DNA of 64,000 bases from Clitoria ternatea (Eukaryota; Streptophyta; Magnoliopsida; Fabales; Fabaceae), in assembly GCA_037962975.1 (NCBI GenBank), contig CM075675.1, forward strand, positions 5,218,001 to 5,282,000, read 5' to 3'. Shown here piece by piece: positions 1 to 13,784 of this stretch. Made by a program: the position numbers and the translations under genes. The notes under the pieces are model-generated. The model ran no database searches and had not been told where the DNA came from. It saw only the letters and a list, made by a program, of their open reading frames with translations. How positions within the stretch are numbered: the first letter of the stretch is position 1; each line of letters begins with the position of its first letter.

Positions 1-29
1 AAAGAATACATATGTGCATCTCTTGAAAT

Positions 30-66
<37 letters not shown>

Positions 67-1548
67 TTCAAATAGGAAATTAATATTATATGAAAATAAA
101 AACTTTTACAAAATCATATATCAATATGGATAAATTTTTACGACATGGGAATACAAATTTGATATTAAGGTGTATTTATATCTATGTATATTTATATCTA
201 TCTATATTGATATTCTATATATTATATAAAGTAAGAACTATTTAGGCAGAAAACATTTGAGCCATTAGATCAAAATTTTCCACCATGTATCTCAATCGTT
301 GTATTTTAAAGAGTATTGGTGATGAAGATTTTCTTTTGTGACTTTTGCAACAAATAAAATGGGACATGGTCTTAGCCCAAACTAAATTAAGGTAAAAGGG
401 ATAAATAAAAATAAAGAAATGTAACCCTCACCCACTAAATAACATATAGCAATAGGAGGAAGGAGAGGTGAATGTAAAAAATTAAAGAAACAGGGAAGGA
501 AATCATGCGAAGGTCAAATGAATTCTGGTTGGAATTAGGTTTGGTTTGGTCCCATGACAGTGATAGGGTATGTGACGGCAACATGATAGTCACAAGCATA
601 GTGGCGGTGACACGATGAGATCAAAAGGGTGACGTAAATAGAGGCTTCAAACAAAGGTAAGAGTGGTTCAAGGGAGGAGGCACATTAGTGGAAATGCAAT
701 ACGGGGAGGAGCTCTGCACAGAGGGCAAAGACGAGGGATAATGTGAGACAGTATAGGGTAGTGGCTAGTGGAACTTTGACAGAGATATGCAAAAAGGATG
801 GCTTATGGTGGATGCATGATGAAGGACTCATAGGCCCGACGATGGTGAAGATAAAAATAATTGTTTTTAATTAAGTTGTGTTTATGTTTTTTAATTTATT
901 TTCTATTTTCTACCCTTTTGCATTTCTAATTGTAGGTTCATTTGCTTTGAATATAGGGTTTCTTCATCCTTGTAAATAAATTTGTTTGCTCATATGATTC
1001 TTTTCCTGCTTTACATTTAGGATATGCTTAACAATACGATTATTCTCACATGATTCTTTATTCATTGATTTTTTTTCTCACTAAAATAACACCATTGATA
1101 GGTCATTTTACATAGTTACAACTAGATCTTTCCTCTAAGTCACCTCCATGAACGGGGTAACACTACCCCTTAGTCATAAATATTGAAGAATTCATATAAT
1201 TTTCCCCTTAAAATTTGGTTTGAGGTTCCCATTTTTTGTTTGAATTCATTTTTGTGTCTTCATAAGTTGTAATCTACTTTATGTTTTATTGACTCTTTTA
1301 TTTTTACCAGTTATTTAGGATTTTTGAAACTGCATCATTTAATATGTAGTGGGAGAGGGGGGGTTGGTTTTGAAGGAGAAAGGATGAGATAGAAAATGTT
1401 TCTTACTGTTTAAAATTAAGAGAATTATACATTGGTTATAGACGTGAACAAAACATTATCTCTTAGTTCTTGATCATTTTCCCTTTTCTTCTCACTCTTA
1501 TTTTTCAAAATAGGTTTCATCAAATTTAAAAGATCTTCTTTGTTAACT
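1..1548. other. intergenic, AT-rich; (AT)n microsatellite near 34-65
   Basis: No open reading frame of interest and no recognised domain on either strand. A pure AT dinucleotide run lies near positions 34-65. A moderately G-rich stretch at about 480-840 might be decayed coding sequence, but I could not match it to any family. No promoter or RNA gene is supported here. Confidence 0.6.
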
Positions 1549-4500
1549 ATAACATCCCATTTTTAGAATTTAGTTATATTCATGTATTTTGTCAGGTTTC
1601 ATATAATTTAAGGGTATAATTTATTTTACCAAAATATTTTGAAATTAATATGGAAAATAGAGTGTTAAGATTTGGTTAAAGGGGTATGATCGAATTTTGT
1701 TTTGACTTGTTTATAAAGTCAACCACAACCAAAAGGTACCAGTTACCTCACCCAATTTAATTAAAAAGCTTCACTTTCTCTCTTTTTCACTCTTCTCTCA
1801 CGTCACCCCTCCCACCCATCTCACTAAACCCACTTTAATCTTATCTTCTCTCTTATATCTTTGCTTTCTTTTCTTCATAAACACAAACCTACTTCTTCAT
1901 CTTTATCTTCTTCTCCATCCATCACTACCCATGCAAGATTCCTCTTCTTACTTCTCTCTTAAATTCATTTTCTATCTCTCACTAAACACTAACCTACACA
2001 TTTCGTCTTCTTCTATTACCCATAAAAAACCCACTTTCTTATCCCTCACAATTTCAAATTCCTCATCACACACCATCAACTACTTCATTATTTCATGGCA
2101 AAGGAAAAAGCTTCTCATTCTTCTCACTATTTTGCTCACACAAGGGTAATCATCAAAAACTCGTTTCTCTTCTTTTTGTTTAGCCTAGGTTTTGATTTTT
2201 GAACCCATGAGATGATTTCTTAGAACCAAATGCATTTTCCCCAAATTTCATGCTTGTAAAAGTTAATGATTATGTTTGGATTGCTAATTTTTTAGATATT
2301 TTAGGTATATTGTGTATAGATTGGAGTTAGAGCTAGAAAGAGCCTCACCACACCTTGTGGTTATCTTCTCTAAGGTAAGGAAAATGAGATAGTGTAGTGA
2401 GTAGATAGGAAATAGATAGAATTGTGAATTTGTTTGTAGTATACTATTAGATTTCACTTGTCCAAGAAATTGCATACTAGGTGTTTGTAAAAATGTATGA
2501 ATAAAGTGAGAAAATGGTGAAATAAAATAGTTAGAGACTAAAGTGCTTGTGTATGGATCTATTATCTGAATTGTGATTTAAACCTTTAAAATTGATGACT
2601 AGAAGTGTTGATATATTGTGGATGTGATTGTAGATTTTATGTTAAACTATAGATGCATGTGTATTGAATGGTTTGTTGAGTTGATTTCATGAGGAAATGA
2701 TAGCATGTAGTGGATTGTCAAGTTTGTATTTAGATTTGAGAAATTGATGCATTGGGTTAAAATTGTGAAGTTGATAAATATATTTAAATGATAAAGAGAT
2801 AATCTATATTAAAATTGTTGAATTGATAAAGTGAATTGAAAACTTGGACTGGATTTAGGAAATGATGGGCATAAACTTTTTACATATATGATAGTAGTAT
2901 ACATAAGTGACATGAATCTAGTGGTCAAACTATGTAAGAATTGATTTGAAGTGGTTCCATATGTCATTGTTTGAGGTTGCTACAAGTATGCCCCATTTTT
3001 GCATGAAAAATTAATGAAAATTGGTATCAAAGGCTGATCCACGACCAGTTTGTGGATCCTTCTAGAAGAATAGAGCAAATTTGGGGACTTGGCAGAGGGG
3101 ACCACGACCAAGCCATGGTGGCTACCACGATCATTGTAACATCCTAAATTTTTAGGATGATGTTCCAAACCCTCAGGAACACTTAAGTAGGTCTTGTCAA
3201 GCTTTTGTGGAAAGCATGAGGCTTCGACCTACCCCGTAAGTTGTCCTCAGTGTAAGAAAATGGTGAAAATGAGTTCGACCAAGATAATAGTTTGGCCAGT
3301 GTGGGATCTAGGGACCCTGTGAGGATATAAGTTATGAGAAACCGAGTCAAGAAAACATAGAAGTTGTGAAAACAAATGAGAATGTGTGATAATAGTAAAG
3401 GGAATGCAAAAGTAAGGATAGATGAATAACTGATAACAATGAAAGTGGTGCGTAATAATTAATTATTAATAATGATATTTATTCCCAAAGATAATAATTA
3501 ATTAATTAGTAATAATATCTTTTTGCTGGTAATTAATGCTCAGAAATAATAATATTTGTTTGGTAGTGATTAACTGGTGTTTAGTAATAATATTAATGAT
3601 TATGATTAATAATATTTAGTCAATAAAATATTTAGTTTATAAATAATATTTGGTAATATTTAATATTAATTTTTGTTAATAATTAAAAAATAATGTTTGA
3701 TAATATTTAATATAATAATAATATTTAATTAATAATTATTTATTGATAAATATATTTAATAATAAAATATTGTCAGGTTCTTGAATATAACTTCGCGACC
3801 CGGTGGGTGGTTATGTATTGACAATCTGGCCTGGGAGTAGTATACTTGTAAGAAGACTAGTCTAGTTAGAGCAAACCTTAAAGTAAATTGAGGAAAACTG
3901 GTTCGGTCCCGTAGGCCCGATCTATACCTTAAGTAACCTTCCTTATTTGACTGTGCAAGTGCCTCAGATGTTAGATTCCGACACGGCCAGTCTCTGATGA
4001 TCCATTTAGACAATCTAATTGGATCCCATTGGCCCCAATTTTTGAGAAAACACCCCGTTTAATCGGAACCCCTGAATTCGGCCCAAACACTAATAGTGTT
4101 TCGAGCATAACTTTTGTCCACGATATCGAAATCAAGAAATTCTTATATTGGTTTCTTCATTATAGAAAACTTGAGAACTCCTATTTCTAGCCATGAAAGC
4201 TAATTTGCAACCAATCATCCCCAATTTAAGATTCAAGGTTTCGTACTCCAAAAAGCTCGTTTGTTATCCCATTAAATTACGCATAATTCACTAGAAAATT
4301 CATGACTTCTTCTAACGATGTCCGATTTACACGTTTCCATTTTCATAATTCCCTTAACAAAGTTTTCTACGACTTTCATGAAGACTCCAAAAGCTAGTTC
4401 TCATCATAGAGGTGTAGAAAAATATAGCTTTTCACAACTAATTCCAAAACGTCACCACCAAACTAGGTTCTAGTAAATCGTGGGTAACTCTCACTACCTA

Positions 4501-4607
4501 TGTCGGAATCACTTCATTCTTTTTGCTATAGACTTATATCGAAAACCCCTACAACTTCATTAGGGTTTGAAGGCCAATTCTGAAGGGATTTTTCCCAGCA
4601 ACAGTAT
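1549..4607. repeat. LTR-like retrotransposon remnant(s), probably nested
   Basis: Two points in this stretch (about 1549 and 3134) open with a similar string, TATAACATCC and TGTAACATCC, that resembles the 5' end of plant Ty3-type LTRs. The first is followed by a pyrimidine-rich leader (1780-1930) typical of an LTR or leader region. The second contains a very AT-rich TAATA-type core (3430-3770) and a run of unique sequence down to a CAGCA string near 4605. I found no clean target-site duplication, no coding domain and no matching partner LTR, so the boundaries are guesses. It could also be several unrelated remnants. Confidence 0.3.
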
Positions 4608-6350
4608 TGTTAGAAAGTCTAGTTTGTAAAGAATTTCAAATTATTGATTATCATCTATCAGATCCTAAGATTTGTTAATAACACACACCAAAACATTTAA
4701 TTAAATAAAGTCTACTTACGTGTTATCTAATATGTTCAATTAAGTGTTTCAGGATACAAACCTAAAATGCACAAATTACAAATAAAAGGAGGAGTCCATA
4801 AATCAAAAAGTCTGTGTGAGCCATGTAACTTATTTCAAAATAAGTCTACCTAGGATCAAGTTGATTTAATTTGCTTCCATCATATTCATTCTTTAAAATT
4901 AACATAATGGTACGTGATATGTTATTTCTTTCAACGTTTATTGTATTTTAGAAATAGAATAGACCGCTACAAAAAATAATTCTTTGTTCTGTTATTGTGG
5001 ATTAGATGACAAAAACCAGAACTACTCTTTCTATAACACTACTCCATAGCACATGTTCATTTTTAAACTTATCAAGTATCACATGCAAGACATCATTTTT
5101 TCTATTTCCTATTTATAATCGAATCACGTCTATGTATATACTTTAACCCTACAGAAACTTGCACACATTTTTTCTTTCCCCTTCTCCATTCCTTTAACTC
5201 ACTTCAGTTTTACGTTAAATTTCTTAGTATTCGTCTCGCAATCAGTTAGAAGAATTGAATTGTGAAAATAAAAATTGCTAATTAGTTAGAAGAATTGAAT
5301 TGTGAAAAAAAAAAATAATGGTCAATATTAATTCTACACACATTAAACTCATTTAAACCGTAAAATATTGTTTTTTTTTTCTTTCCCCAATCTCCATTTT
5401 GTAGACAGAATGAGAAAACAAACATGCGTTTCTTCTCTTTGCATGCACTATCTTCATTTTTTTTTCAATTCCAATTTGATAAGTATGGTTGAATGCTATC
5501 TGCTAGTTAATCTTTGCATGCACTATCTTCATTTGCATGCACTATCTTCATTTTTGTAGACAGAATATATATATATTCGTTCTCTCATAATTTTTTTATT
5601 GTAAGCTAAAGTTAAGTTGTGAAGTATCAAAGTTAATACAAATAAACCATGTTTTTATTCTACTTCTTACCATTTGTAAATTTTAATTGCTTTATAAGTT
5701 GTATTGAGATATTTGATATCTAAAATGAAAATTTAAAATTGCATCAATTGAAATAATCCAAACTACAATATTTTAGTTTGATTTTTATATTTTATTTAAA
5801 CTAAACCAACCAAACCATAAATATTTGCTCAGTTTTTGTTTGTGAAACTCAACCGCACCGTAAAAGGTTATTAAACCGAAGTAAATACTATATATCTCTA
5901 ACGTTAATTAAATAACTACTCATGCGAAGATTATTAAACTATCAAAAAAATGCTTCAACAAAATAAATACACCAGCAACTATATTATATTAAATACATGA
6001 AAAAGGATTTTTTTTTGATAATCAATTTCTCTTCTTTAAAAAATTAAAATGGCGTGACGAAATTCATTAGTGAACAATCAAATGTCCTGAGATGAGATAT
6101 ATAGCATACAGCCTTCTTACATTTGCATTTATTTATCCCACAAAATTAAATAGCCACTGAAAACGAACGTCTAAGGAAAAACATTGACAAATTTCTTTGC
6201 CACCTTTGACCATTGGTGGTGGTTTGCCGCTATAGCTCTTATATTCTCAATATTATTTATAGAAACCAGAAATGTAGCTAATGGCTGCAAAATAGTACAA
6301 AGAGAAGCGTAGATAGATAAATGAAAAATGGATAATTTGATAAACACATC
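4608..6350. other. intergenic with short direct duplications
   Basis: No gene seen. A 27-base string is duplicated at about 5241-5267 and 5280-5306 (period about 39). A 20-odd-base string beginning TTTGCATGCACTATC occurs three times between about 5436 and 5552, and the string GTAGACAGAAT occurs at about 5402 and 5558. These look like replication-slippage or repair duplications rather than functional sites. Confidence 0.5.
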
Positions 6351-6816
6351 CACATGGTGAAACTGTTAAAAAATAGAAAATCCAAAAAACCACGTCACAA
6401 TGCACACTTGTTAACTGCATCACATTTTTTAACGACCATCACCCACTTACACACACTCCATCAAAATCATAGAAATTATGTTCTTTCTTTGTGTTGCTTT
6501 TGGTGGTTTTTGTTTTTTCTTTCCTTCACCGATAAACTCTCCTTAACTTTATCTTGTTGCTCAATCCTCTCCCTACCAATCCAAGTTTCCCTTTTTTTTC
6601 GCATCTTTCTCTCTCCCTTACATAAATTCACGCACACCCGTTTCCCGAACCACGCACACAGATCCAAAGTTCTTCTCTTTTTCGCCATTCCTCGCTCGAT
6701 TCTCAATTGGGTCATCCAAATCCGAAGCATTAGCGTGGAAATTAACCAACACGACCCTATTTTCTTCTTCTGTTAATCCCAAATTTTCTTTTTTTGGATC
6801 AGAATTCTGTCTACCC
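6351..6816 (+). promoter_or_regulatory. presumed CLPX promoter and 5' UTR
   Basis: This is the sequence directly upstream of the CLPX start codon. It has pyrimidine-rich patches at about 6540-6620, which plant core promoters and 5' UTRs often carry. No clear TATA box at a fixed distance was identified, so the transcription start is unknown. An open frame runs through it but has no recognisable protein features. Confidence 0.35.
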
Positions 6817-9800
6817 ATGTCTCGAATCTTCTCTGGATGGAAGCAGGTGAAGGAAATGTCGTCACTTTCGGGGTCCCACGTGGTAGTTACACGGGCGAAT
6901 CGAACCGGGTTCAGCTCCCGGTTCAGCCGGACATTTCCAATTTCGACCCATCTTAACCACATGGTCGCCGGTGGCGCCGCCTTTCGCCACCGTGCGACTC
7001 TGGTGGGTGTTCAGGAACGGTACAAGTGGGACCGTGGTGGGTCGGATGAAAACCCGACCCGGAAGATCCGGGCTGAGGCTAATTGCCCACGTTGTACCAA
7101 AGACATGAACCTTATTTTCTCCAATCGCCACTTTCCTAGTACTACCACAAATGATGCTTCTTCTTCTTCTTCTTCTTCTTCTGATTCAGGTGACAAAGGT
7201 TATCAAGCTGTGAATCTTTGTCCAAGTTGCAAAACTGCTTATTACTTTCGCCCTTATGAGACTTCACCTTTACAAGGTACTTTTGTGGAGATTGGTAGGG
7301 TAACTACTAATAATAACGGTTATAGCAGTGTTAGTGGTAAGAGTCAATCTTCTAAGAGGATCACACATGGGAAAGGTGGTGTTAGTAGTAATAGTAAGAA
7401 TGGTCATGGAGGAGAGGAAGTTGGGCCTAGGAGTAATGCGAGTAAGTGGCTTGAAGCGTCATTGTGGGAGACTTTGATGTCTTACAACGCTGGTGGTAAT
7501 GGTAACAATGGGGAACCACCTGAATCATGGCCTCCTTCACCAGGTGGTAATAATGGGACTGGGAATGGGAATGGTTTGGCTGTGCATAATCCTCCAGGGC
7601 CACCTTTTGCCCCAGGGATTAATGTTATCCGGACGGGGCCGAGGGAAGGTGGTGGAGGAGGTGGGGGCAATGGAGAGAAGACCACCTGGGGAGGGTCTAA
7701 TTTGGGGAAGGATTTGCCCTCACCTAAGGAGATCTGCAAGGGTCTTGACGTCTTTGTTATTGGCCAAGAGAGAGCCAAGAAGGTATCTTGTTTTCCTTGA
7801 TTTTGGTTAAGATTAATGATACCCTTGTTTTGTCGGGTTTTTAGCTTGTTATACTTCGTTTGGCTTGCTGACGTGCGACTGTGTCAATGCTTTCATTTTC
7901 TTAATCCTTTGGAATAACTGTAATGAGGGGGGCATAGGAGTTAGGAAGTGTTGGATCCAGGGTTCCAATCCTGCCCCTAACACTTACATGTCTATGCCAA
8001 ACATAGCTGAATTTATAGGAGCAATGCTTTCATTTAGAATGTGAAAAGAGGAGAGAAAGAAAATTATATACATATAAGTTTATGTATCTTGTTTAGATTC
8101 AGTTTCTTAATTTTAGGTACTCTGACTTTCCATCATTTTTTTTTAAATTTTTTTTATGTTTCCAAAAGAAAAGACTTAGTGTATCATCTTATCTGTCACT
8201 GCAAATGCATTGATCTAACTTATGGCCTGACTGTACCTCATTAATGGTGTATGTTGCTGTTGAAGGTGCTTTCTGTAGCTGTTTATAACCACTATAAAAG
8301 AATATACCATGCCACTTTACAGAAAGGGTTAGTTCTTTTACTATCCCTCAGTGGAATTCTTACTGATATTTTTGATTTTTGGTTTCCCCCTCTTTTTATA
8401 CAGATCTCTTAATGTATAAACCAATCTGTATGGCATGATATATATTTTGGGAATTTACCAAATGTCCAACTCATAGTTTGTTCTTTCACATTATCTATTC
8501 GCAACGATTGAATTGTTGGATTTCGATACCAGGTCAGGTGCAGAATCAGCAGCTTCAGAAGTATTAGATGATGACGAAAATGTGGAGCTAGAAAAGAGTA
8601 ATGTTCTTTTGATGGGTCCAACAGGGTCAGGTATGGCATTCATTACAACTAATTTATTTCCTTTTTTCTTTGTAAAATGAGGATTAGTTGCTTCCATATT
8701 GCCCGCTCTTTTCATATCAGCATCTGAAATTACAGCATATCTGCTGTGCTAATCTTAATTTCATCAAATAGGGAAGACATTACTTGCAAAAACACTAGCT
8801 CGATTTGTGAACGTGCCATTTGTCATAGCTGATGCAACAACGTTAACACAGGCAAGTATGAATTCATTGATGTGGTAGTGTTAGAATTTGGAAACATGGT
8901 ACAGTGTAAACAAGTTCAATGATACAAAGTTATCCATTTTCCTGTGCCAAAGATTTGGATTTTTTTCTTATTGAGAGATAAAATGTATTTGGCACATGCG
9001 CTGAATGCAATTAGTTTTTTACTTTCAACTGAAGCTTTAGATCATCAATTACAGTAACTATTTCTGACTTGGTTTCATAGTTGGTTCACATATCCTAAGA
9101 CAAAAATTTGTAGTTATTGACACTAGACGATTTTAATCTGTAGGCTGGTTATGTTGGAGAAGATGTTGAATCAATACTGTATAAACTACTTGCGGTATGT
9201 GTATTGGAGTTTAAGTCTCCTCATCTACTGTTTTGTGCAAGGATTTTTCTTTCATCTCGCTTGTAGTTGTACCTTCCTTACATCTCAGTTCTATATTGGT
9301 TATATTTGTCATACAGGCTGCAGATTTCAATGTTGCAGCTGCTCAACAAGGAATTATTTACATTGATGAAGTTGACAAGATAACTAAGAAGGTTTATTTT
9401 CTTATTTAATTGGATCAGTTGATAATTTCTTATCCATTATAGGTTTTAAATGTTATGGCATGTTTTACAGGCTGAGAGTGTTAATATCAGCCGGGATGTT
9501 TCTGGCGAGGGTGTTCAGCAAGCATTATTGAAAATGCTGGAAGGAACTGTAAGTAAAGGATCTAGACTGTGGTGTATCTTGTATGGTTGTTGAATCTTCA
9601 ATTTGACAAGCAATTTGTTAACATAGGTTTTTATAGCTTTTGCATCTTGAGTTTCTATTCCATTGTGTTCACAAGGGTATTTAACTGATCATTCACTTGT
9701 AGCAAATAACAGTGATGCATTAATGGTGATTCCAGTTAGATTAAGAATAGGGTATTCTCTTGCATGGTGAGATCTGAATTGAGATTCACAGAGAAATCTC

Positions 9801-12800
9801 TAGAGTTTATTCAATGAGTGGAAGCTGATATGCTTTATAACTCTTGGGATTAGGGATAAATAATTGAAACTTCGGCAAGATTTGAATTGAGACAACGGTT
9901 TTGGTTATAGCTCATGTGGGGTTTAGTAAGAGAAAACATGTTCCTATTCCTTGGAGTAGAATATATATTTTTTGCTGCAGAAGTAAATTATGTGCTCACA
10001 ATTTGTCAGCTAAAGTAACTCAAATTAACAGTATTATAGTGTCTTTTCTTTGCTTCTAATTAGTTGTCTACCAAAGATTGTGTTTTAAACTGTTAGGGAA
10101 AAGTAAAAAAACCTTGGCGTTCTAGGTTGACTTCCAAGGAAAATGTGTAATTGTAGAAGCTTGAGTGAAGCAATACCCATTTTCTTTAAATAAACACCAA
10201 AGCATTTTCTGCAGTATTAAACAAACATTGAATTATCACAATATCTTTTTCTCTAGGAATTCCATGGTTAAAACAAACACAATAATAAATGAAAGGGAAA
10301 AAAACTGAAATTTGATTTTTTTGAATTGAGACTAAATTAGCTTCTGCTCTGTTATGGTTTGTTTTATTTGGTTCCATGATTCTAAATTCATGGCTGTATT
10401 TTTTGAAGCTTTTTCTCATCACTGTTCCTAAGATTCGCTTAAATAATAATATTTATAATTTTAGGCTCTGGCTTGCAACATAAGTATAATTTCTCACATA
10501 ATCCAAATTCAATAAAATTTTCACAAGTATCAACTTTCTGTTTAGTGGAACATTTTCATATTTTTACTTATCCATTGATTATATATGCTGAATGTTCTAA
10601 AGAGATATGCACTAAAATTTAGTTAATACCGTTCTTGCTATATTCTAAACTTTGAATAATTTCTATATTGTCTAGATAGTAAATGTTCCTGAGAAAGGAG
10701 CTAGGAAGCACCCACGGGGGGATAACATTCAGGTATGTTGTTCTGAATAACATCTCTTATCAGTCCTTTTCATTTTATTCATGCATGTATCAGAATATAT
10801 TGGACAATTTTTTTTACCTATTTCTTGTTTGCTGTTGTCCTGAATCCTGAATATCTGTTTTGAATTTAGAAACACTTTTAATTTGAAAAATAATGATAAA
10901 ATGAGAATAGTGCAATCACCTTATTGGTTGAACAATAATGCATACTGTTGCATTAGAAACTATGTGGATAGCTGGAGGAAATTACAATAGAAAATTTCAA
11001 ATAGGTTTCTTTGAAGAACTTTGTCTCCTTGCTGAGTATTTCTGAATGGTCTGTTGTGGTTCAGCTTCACTCACCTAGTGGCTAGTACAGTTTGCATACA
11101 ACTCTATCAACTTTGGTTATGTTTTTAAATAATCCTTCATTCATCTTATGCAGATGGACACTAAAAATATTCTTTTTATATGTGGTGGAGCATTTATTGA
11201 TCTTGAAAAAACAATTTCAGAGAGGTAAATTATCCTTTTTTCCTTGCAAAACTATTTGCTCACAGTTCACAAATGCTTTACATATGTCTTGGTTTCTGCC
11301 AGAGTATTCACTAACTTCTGTTATTTATCAACTAATCCAGACGACAAGATTCTTCTATTGGTTTTGGAGCACCAGTTCGTGCCAATATGAGATCTGGTGG
11401 AATAACAGATTCTGCAGTAACGTCATCTTTACTTGAGTCGGTGAGAATTGCTTCTTATTTTCCTTTTTTATAATTGTAAGTCTGAATACATAGATGGATA
11501 CTTTAAGCGGTTGCAGCTTATGAATACTGCATTTAAGATACCTTTGTGCCCTGTGTTTTTCCAAGTCCTCCAACACCAGATAAAGACATAGTAGTGAGAA
11601 AATGAATGTTGTAGCCGACAACTATCCTAATGAATCTAAAAAGTTGCATTTAATACTTTTCAGGTTGAAAGTGCTGATCTTATTGCATATGGCCTCATAC
11701 CGGAGTTTATTGGACGATTCCCCATCTTAGTCAGTTTGTCAGCTTTAACCGAAGACCAACTTATGATGGTAATTTTTTCTTGTTTGCATTGCCTTGCTTA
11801 ATCATGTCACTTTTTCCTGATTTCTCTAAATAATTTGGTGCTCCAAGGGCTTATTCTGCTTGCCTTTGTCTGATTGATGATTCATTGTTCTGTTGTCACT
11901 TTTGACATGTTTCACATATGAAGACTAGACTCCTTATGGGTTTTTAGCCTCATTTATATTTATTGTTTGTATAGTTTAGTAATGAACTAATGTTTTTAAT
12001 GACTAAAATAGGCACATCTCGTGGGTATGAAGTATAAGAAGGAAATTCAACATATAATTTTTTGAATATATTTAAATATTAAAATCAATGTATACTGATT
12101 TTAATTGGTAATTATTATAACAAAAATTGGAAAAAGTTCCTCAAATGTAGGGTAGTTGCAAATGTTAGTTCCCTATTTATGTTGACAATTGATCACTTTT
12201 TCAGTTATAGTTAACACTGAATATCAGAGCATTTTGGAAAAGTAGAAAAAAGATTATGAAAGAGAGGAATCCATTTTCTATTTAGTATAAGGTTACATCA
12301 TATGCACAAAAGGAATTTGAGTTTCTTTCCGGAAGTGGGCCATAATTTGTCAGCCATCAATACCTTTTAGCAACTTGCAGCATGTTGTATATTTTAGTTT
12401 AGATTCTGGACTTGCTATCACAGGGAATACTTAATTTTGCTCGCTTGAGGAAGTGTTAAAGTTATTATTTATTTCAGATTTAAACAGATATAAGGTCTTT
12501 TGACAATGAAAGTGTTGTTGGGTTTACAGGTCCTCACAGAACCAAAAAATGCTCTTGGTAAGCAGTACAAGAAATTATTTAGCATGAATAATGTAAGCAG
12601 CTCTCTCTCTCTCTCTCTCTGTCTCGTGTGTGCATGTGGTGTGAAAATCTGAACCCATGTGGTCACCAGATCTGAATCATCCCAAACCAACAGTATATAA
12701 TTAAGGGTCTTTTTAACAAAATATTCTAGGGGTATTGTATAAGGAAGTAAAAGTAGAATCTTTTTTATTGGAAATTGTATGCGGATTGCTTAGAAATCAG

Positions 12801-13784
12801 GATGAGTAGGTTTTAATGATGGTTTCAAATGTAAACTTTCCTCTTTAGCTTCCTTAATCAATGCCCTCAGGACATTGATTAGCATTTTCCTATAATTAAT
12901 GAATCACTTGGGGTCTCCCTTTTTAGCCTTTCTGCATATTGAAAATGACATGGAAGCCTGATTAAAACCAACCTTGGTTGATTTAGTATGTTATATTTTT
13001 GGTGCTATTTGTTGTTGTTTGTCTTTGCTAGGTCAAATAAGTCAACTTTTTTTTTTTGTTTATTGTATTGAGAGTGCAAGGTAGTAGTAGCTGCTAGAGT
13101 GGAGAAAGAGAGAAGTGTATTTATCTCAAACTTTACTCCTGCACTTCAGGTTAAGTTACACTACACAGAGAAAGCTCTAAGACTGATAGCAAAGAAGGCA
13201 ATGGCAAAAAATACAGGTGCCAGGGGTTTGAGAGCCCTACTTGAAAGCATTTTGACCGAAGCCATGTTTGAGGTATTGAACAGTCTTTTTATTCTTAAAC
13301 TATCAGTCCACCAGCTATCTTAAAGTACATCAAAAACTATCATCAATCTATGATTTTGTACATACAATGTGCACCAGATTCCTGACATTAAGACGGGAAG
13401 CGACCGAGTTGATGCAGTTGTTGTTGACGAAGAGTCGGTAGGATCATTAACTGCCCCTGGAAGTGGAGGGAAAATTCTTCGCGGAGATGGGGCTTTAGAG
13501 CAGTACCTGGCCAAGAATAAAGATTCAGCGGTATAATCTAATGTTTGAACATGTGCTGCTAACATATTAGATTCATGTTAGAGGATTGCTTGTTATAAAA
13601 ACCTATCAATTTCTTAAAACACCTATCAATTTTCCTTATTGAAGATGTTTTCCTCAATTTGCAGCAGTTATGAGGATGTAACAGCAATTTTTTTCTAAGT
13701 TTACTTAACCTTTTGCAGGACTTGGCTGAATCAGATTTACAAGAGGGGGATGCAGAGCTTTCATCAAGAGCCATGAGCATGTAA
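6817..13784 (+). CDS. CLPX: ATP-dependent Clp protease ATP-binding subunit ClpX, mitochondrial type (15 exons, 715 aa)
   Basis: AAA+ unfoldase that feeds substrates to the ClpP protease; plant homologues act in mitochondria. Exons: 6817-7782, 8266-8327, 8533-8630, 8772-8851, 9144-9194, 9317-9391, 9471-9548, 10676-10732, 11154-11224, 11341-11440, 11664-11768, 12530-12592, 13150-13272, 13378-13530, 13719-13784. All joins keep frame and give 715 codons, longer than the roughly 580-660 aa of Arabidopsis ClpX. The N-terminus is Arg/Ser-rich, as expected of a transit peptide. A CxxC pair (C90/C93, C135/C138) forms the zinc-finger region, followed by a Ser run and a Gly-rich linker. Walker A is GPTGSGKT (371-378); Walker B lies in IIYIDEVD (432-439). 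The IGF loop that docks on ClpP is I519-F521. The arginine finger is R564 and sensor 2 is GAR (625-627). Intron 4 starts with GC instead of GT. No lesion seen. Confidence 0.95.

Noticed and set aside
1931..2149. 72-codon plus-strand frame
   Set aside because: Low-complexity Ser/Leu/Phe composition from CT-rich DNA in an LTR-like stretch; no family features.
6354..6776. 140-codon plus-strand frame before CLPX
   Set aside because: It covers the CLPX promoter/5' UTR, is rich in Phe/Leu/Ser from pyrimidine-rich DNA, and shows no domain.
7482..7778. 98-codon minus-strand frame rich in proline
   Set aside because: It is the antisense shadow of the Gly-rich linker of CLPX exon 1.
7925..7985. tRNA- or SINE-like B box (GGTTCCAATCC) in CLPX intron 1
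   Set aside because: Only a B-box-like string is present; no A box at the right distance, no cloverleaf and no SINE tail could be made out.
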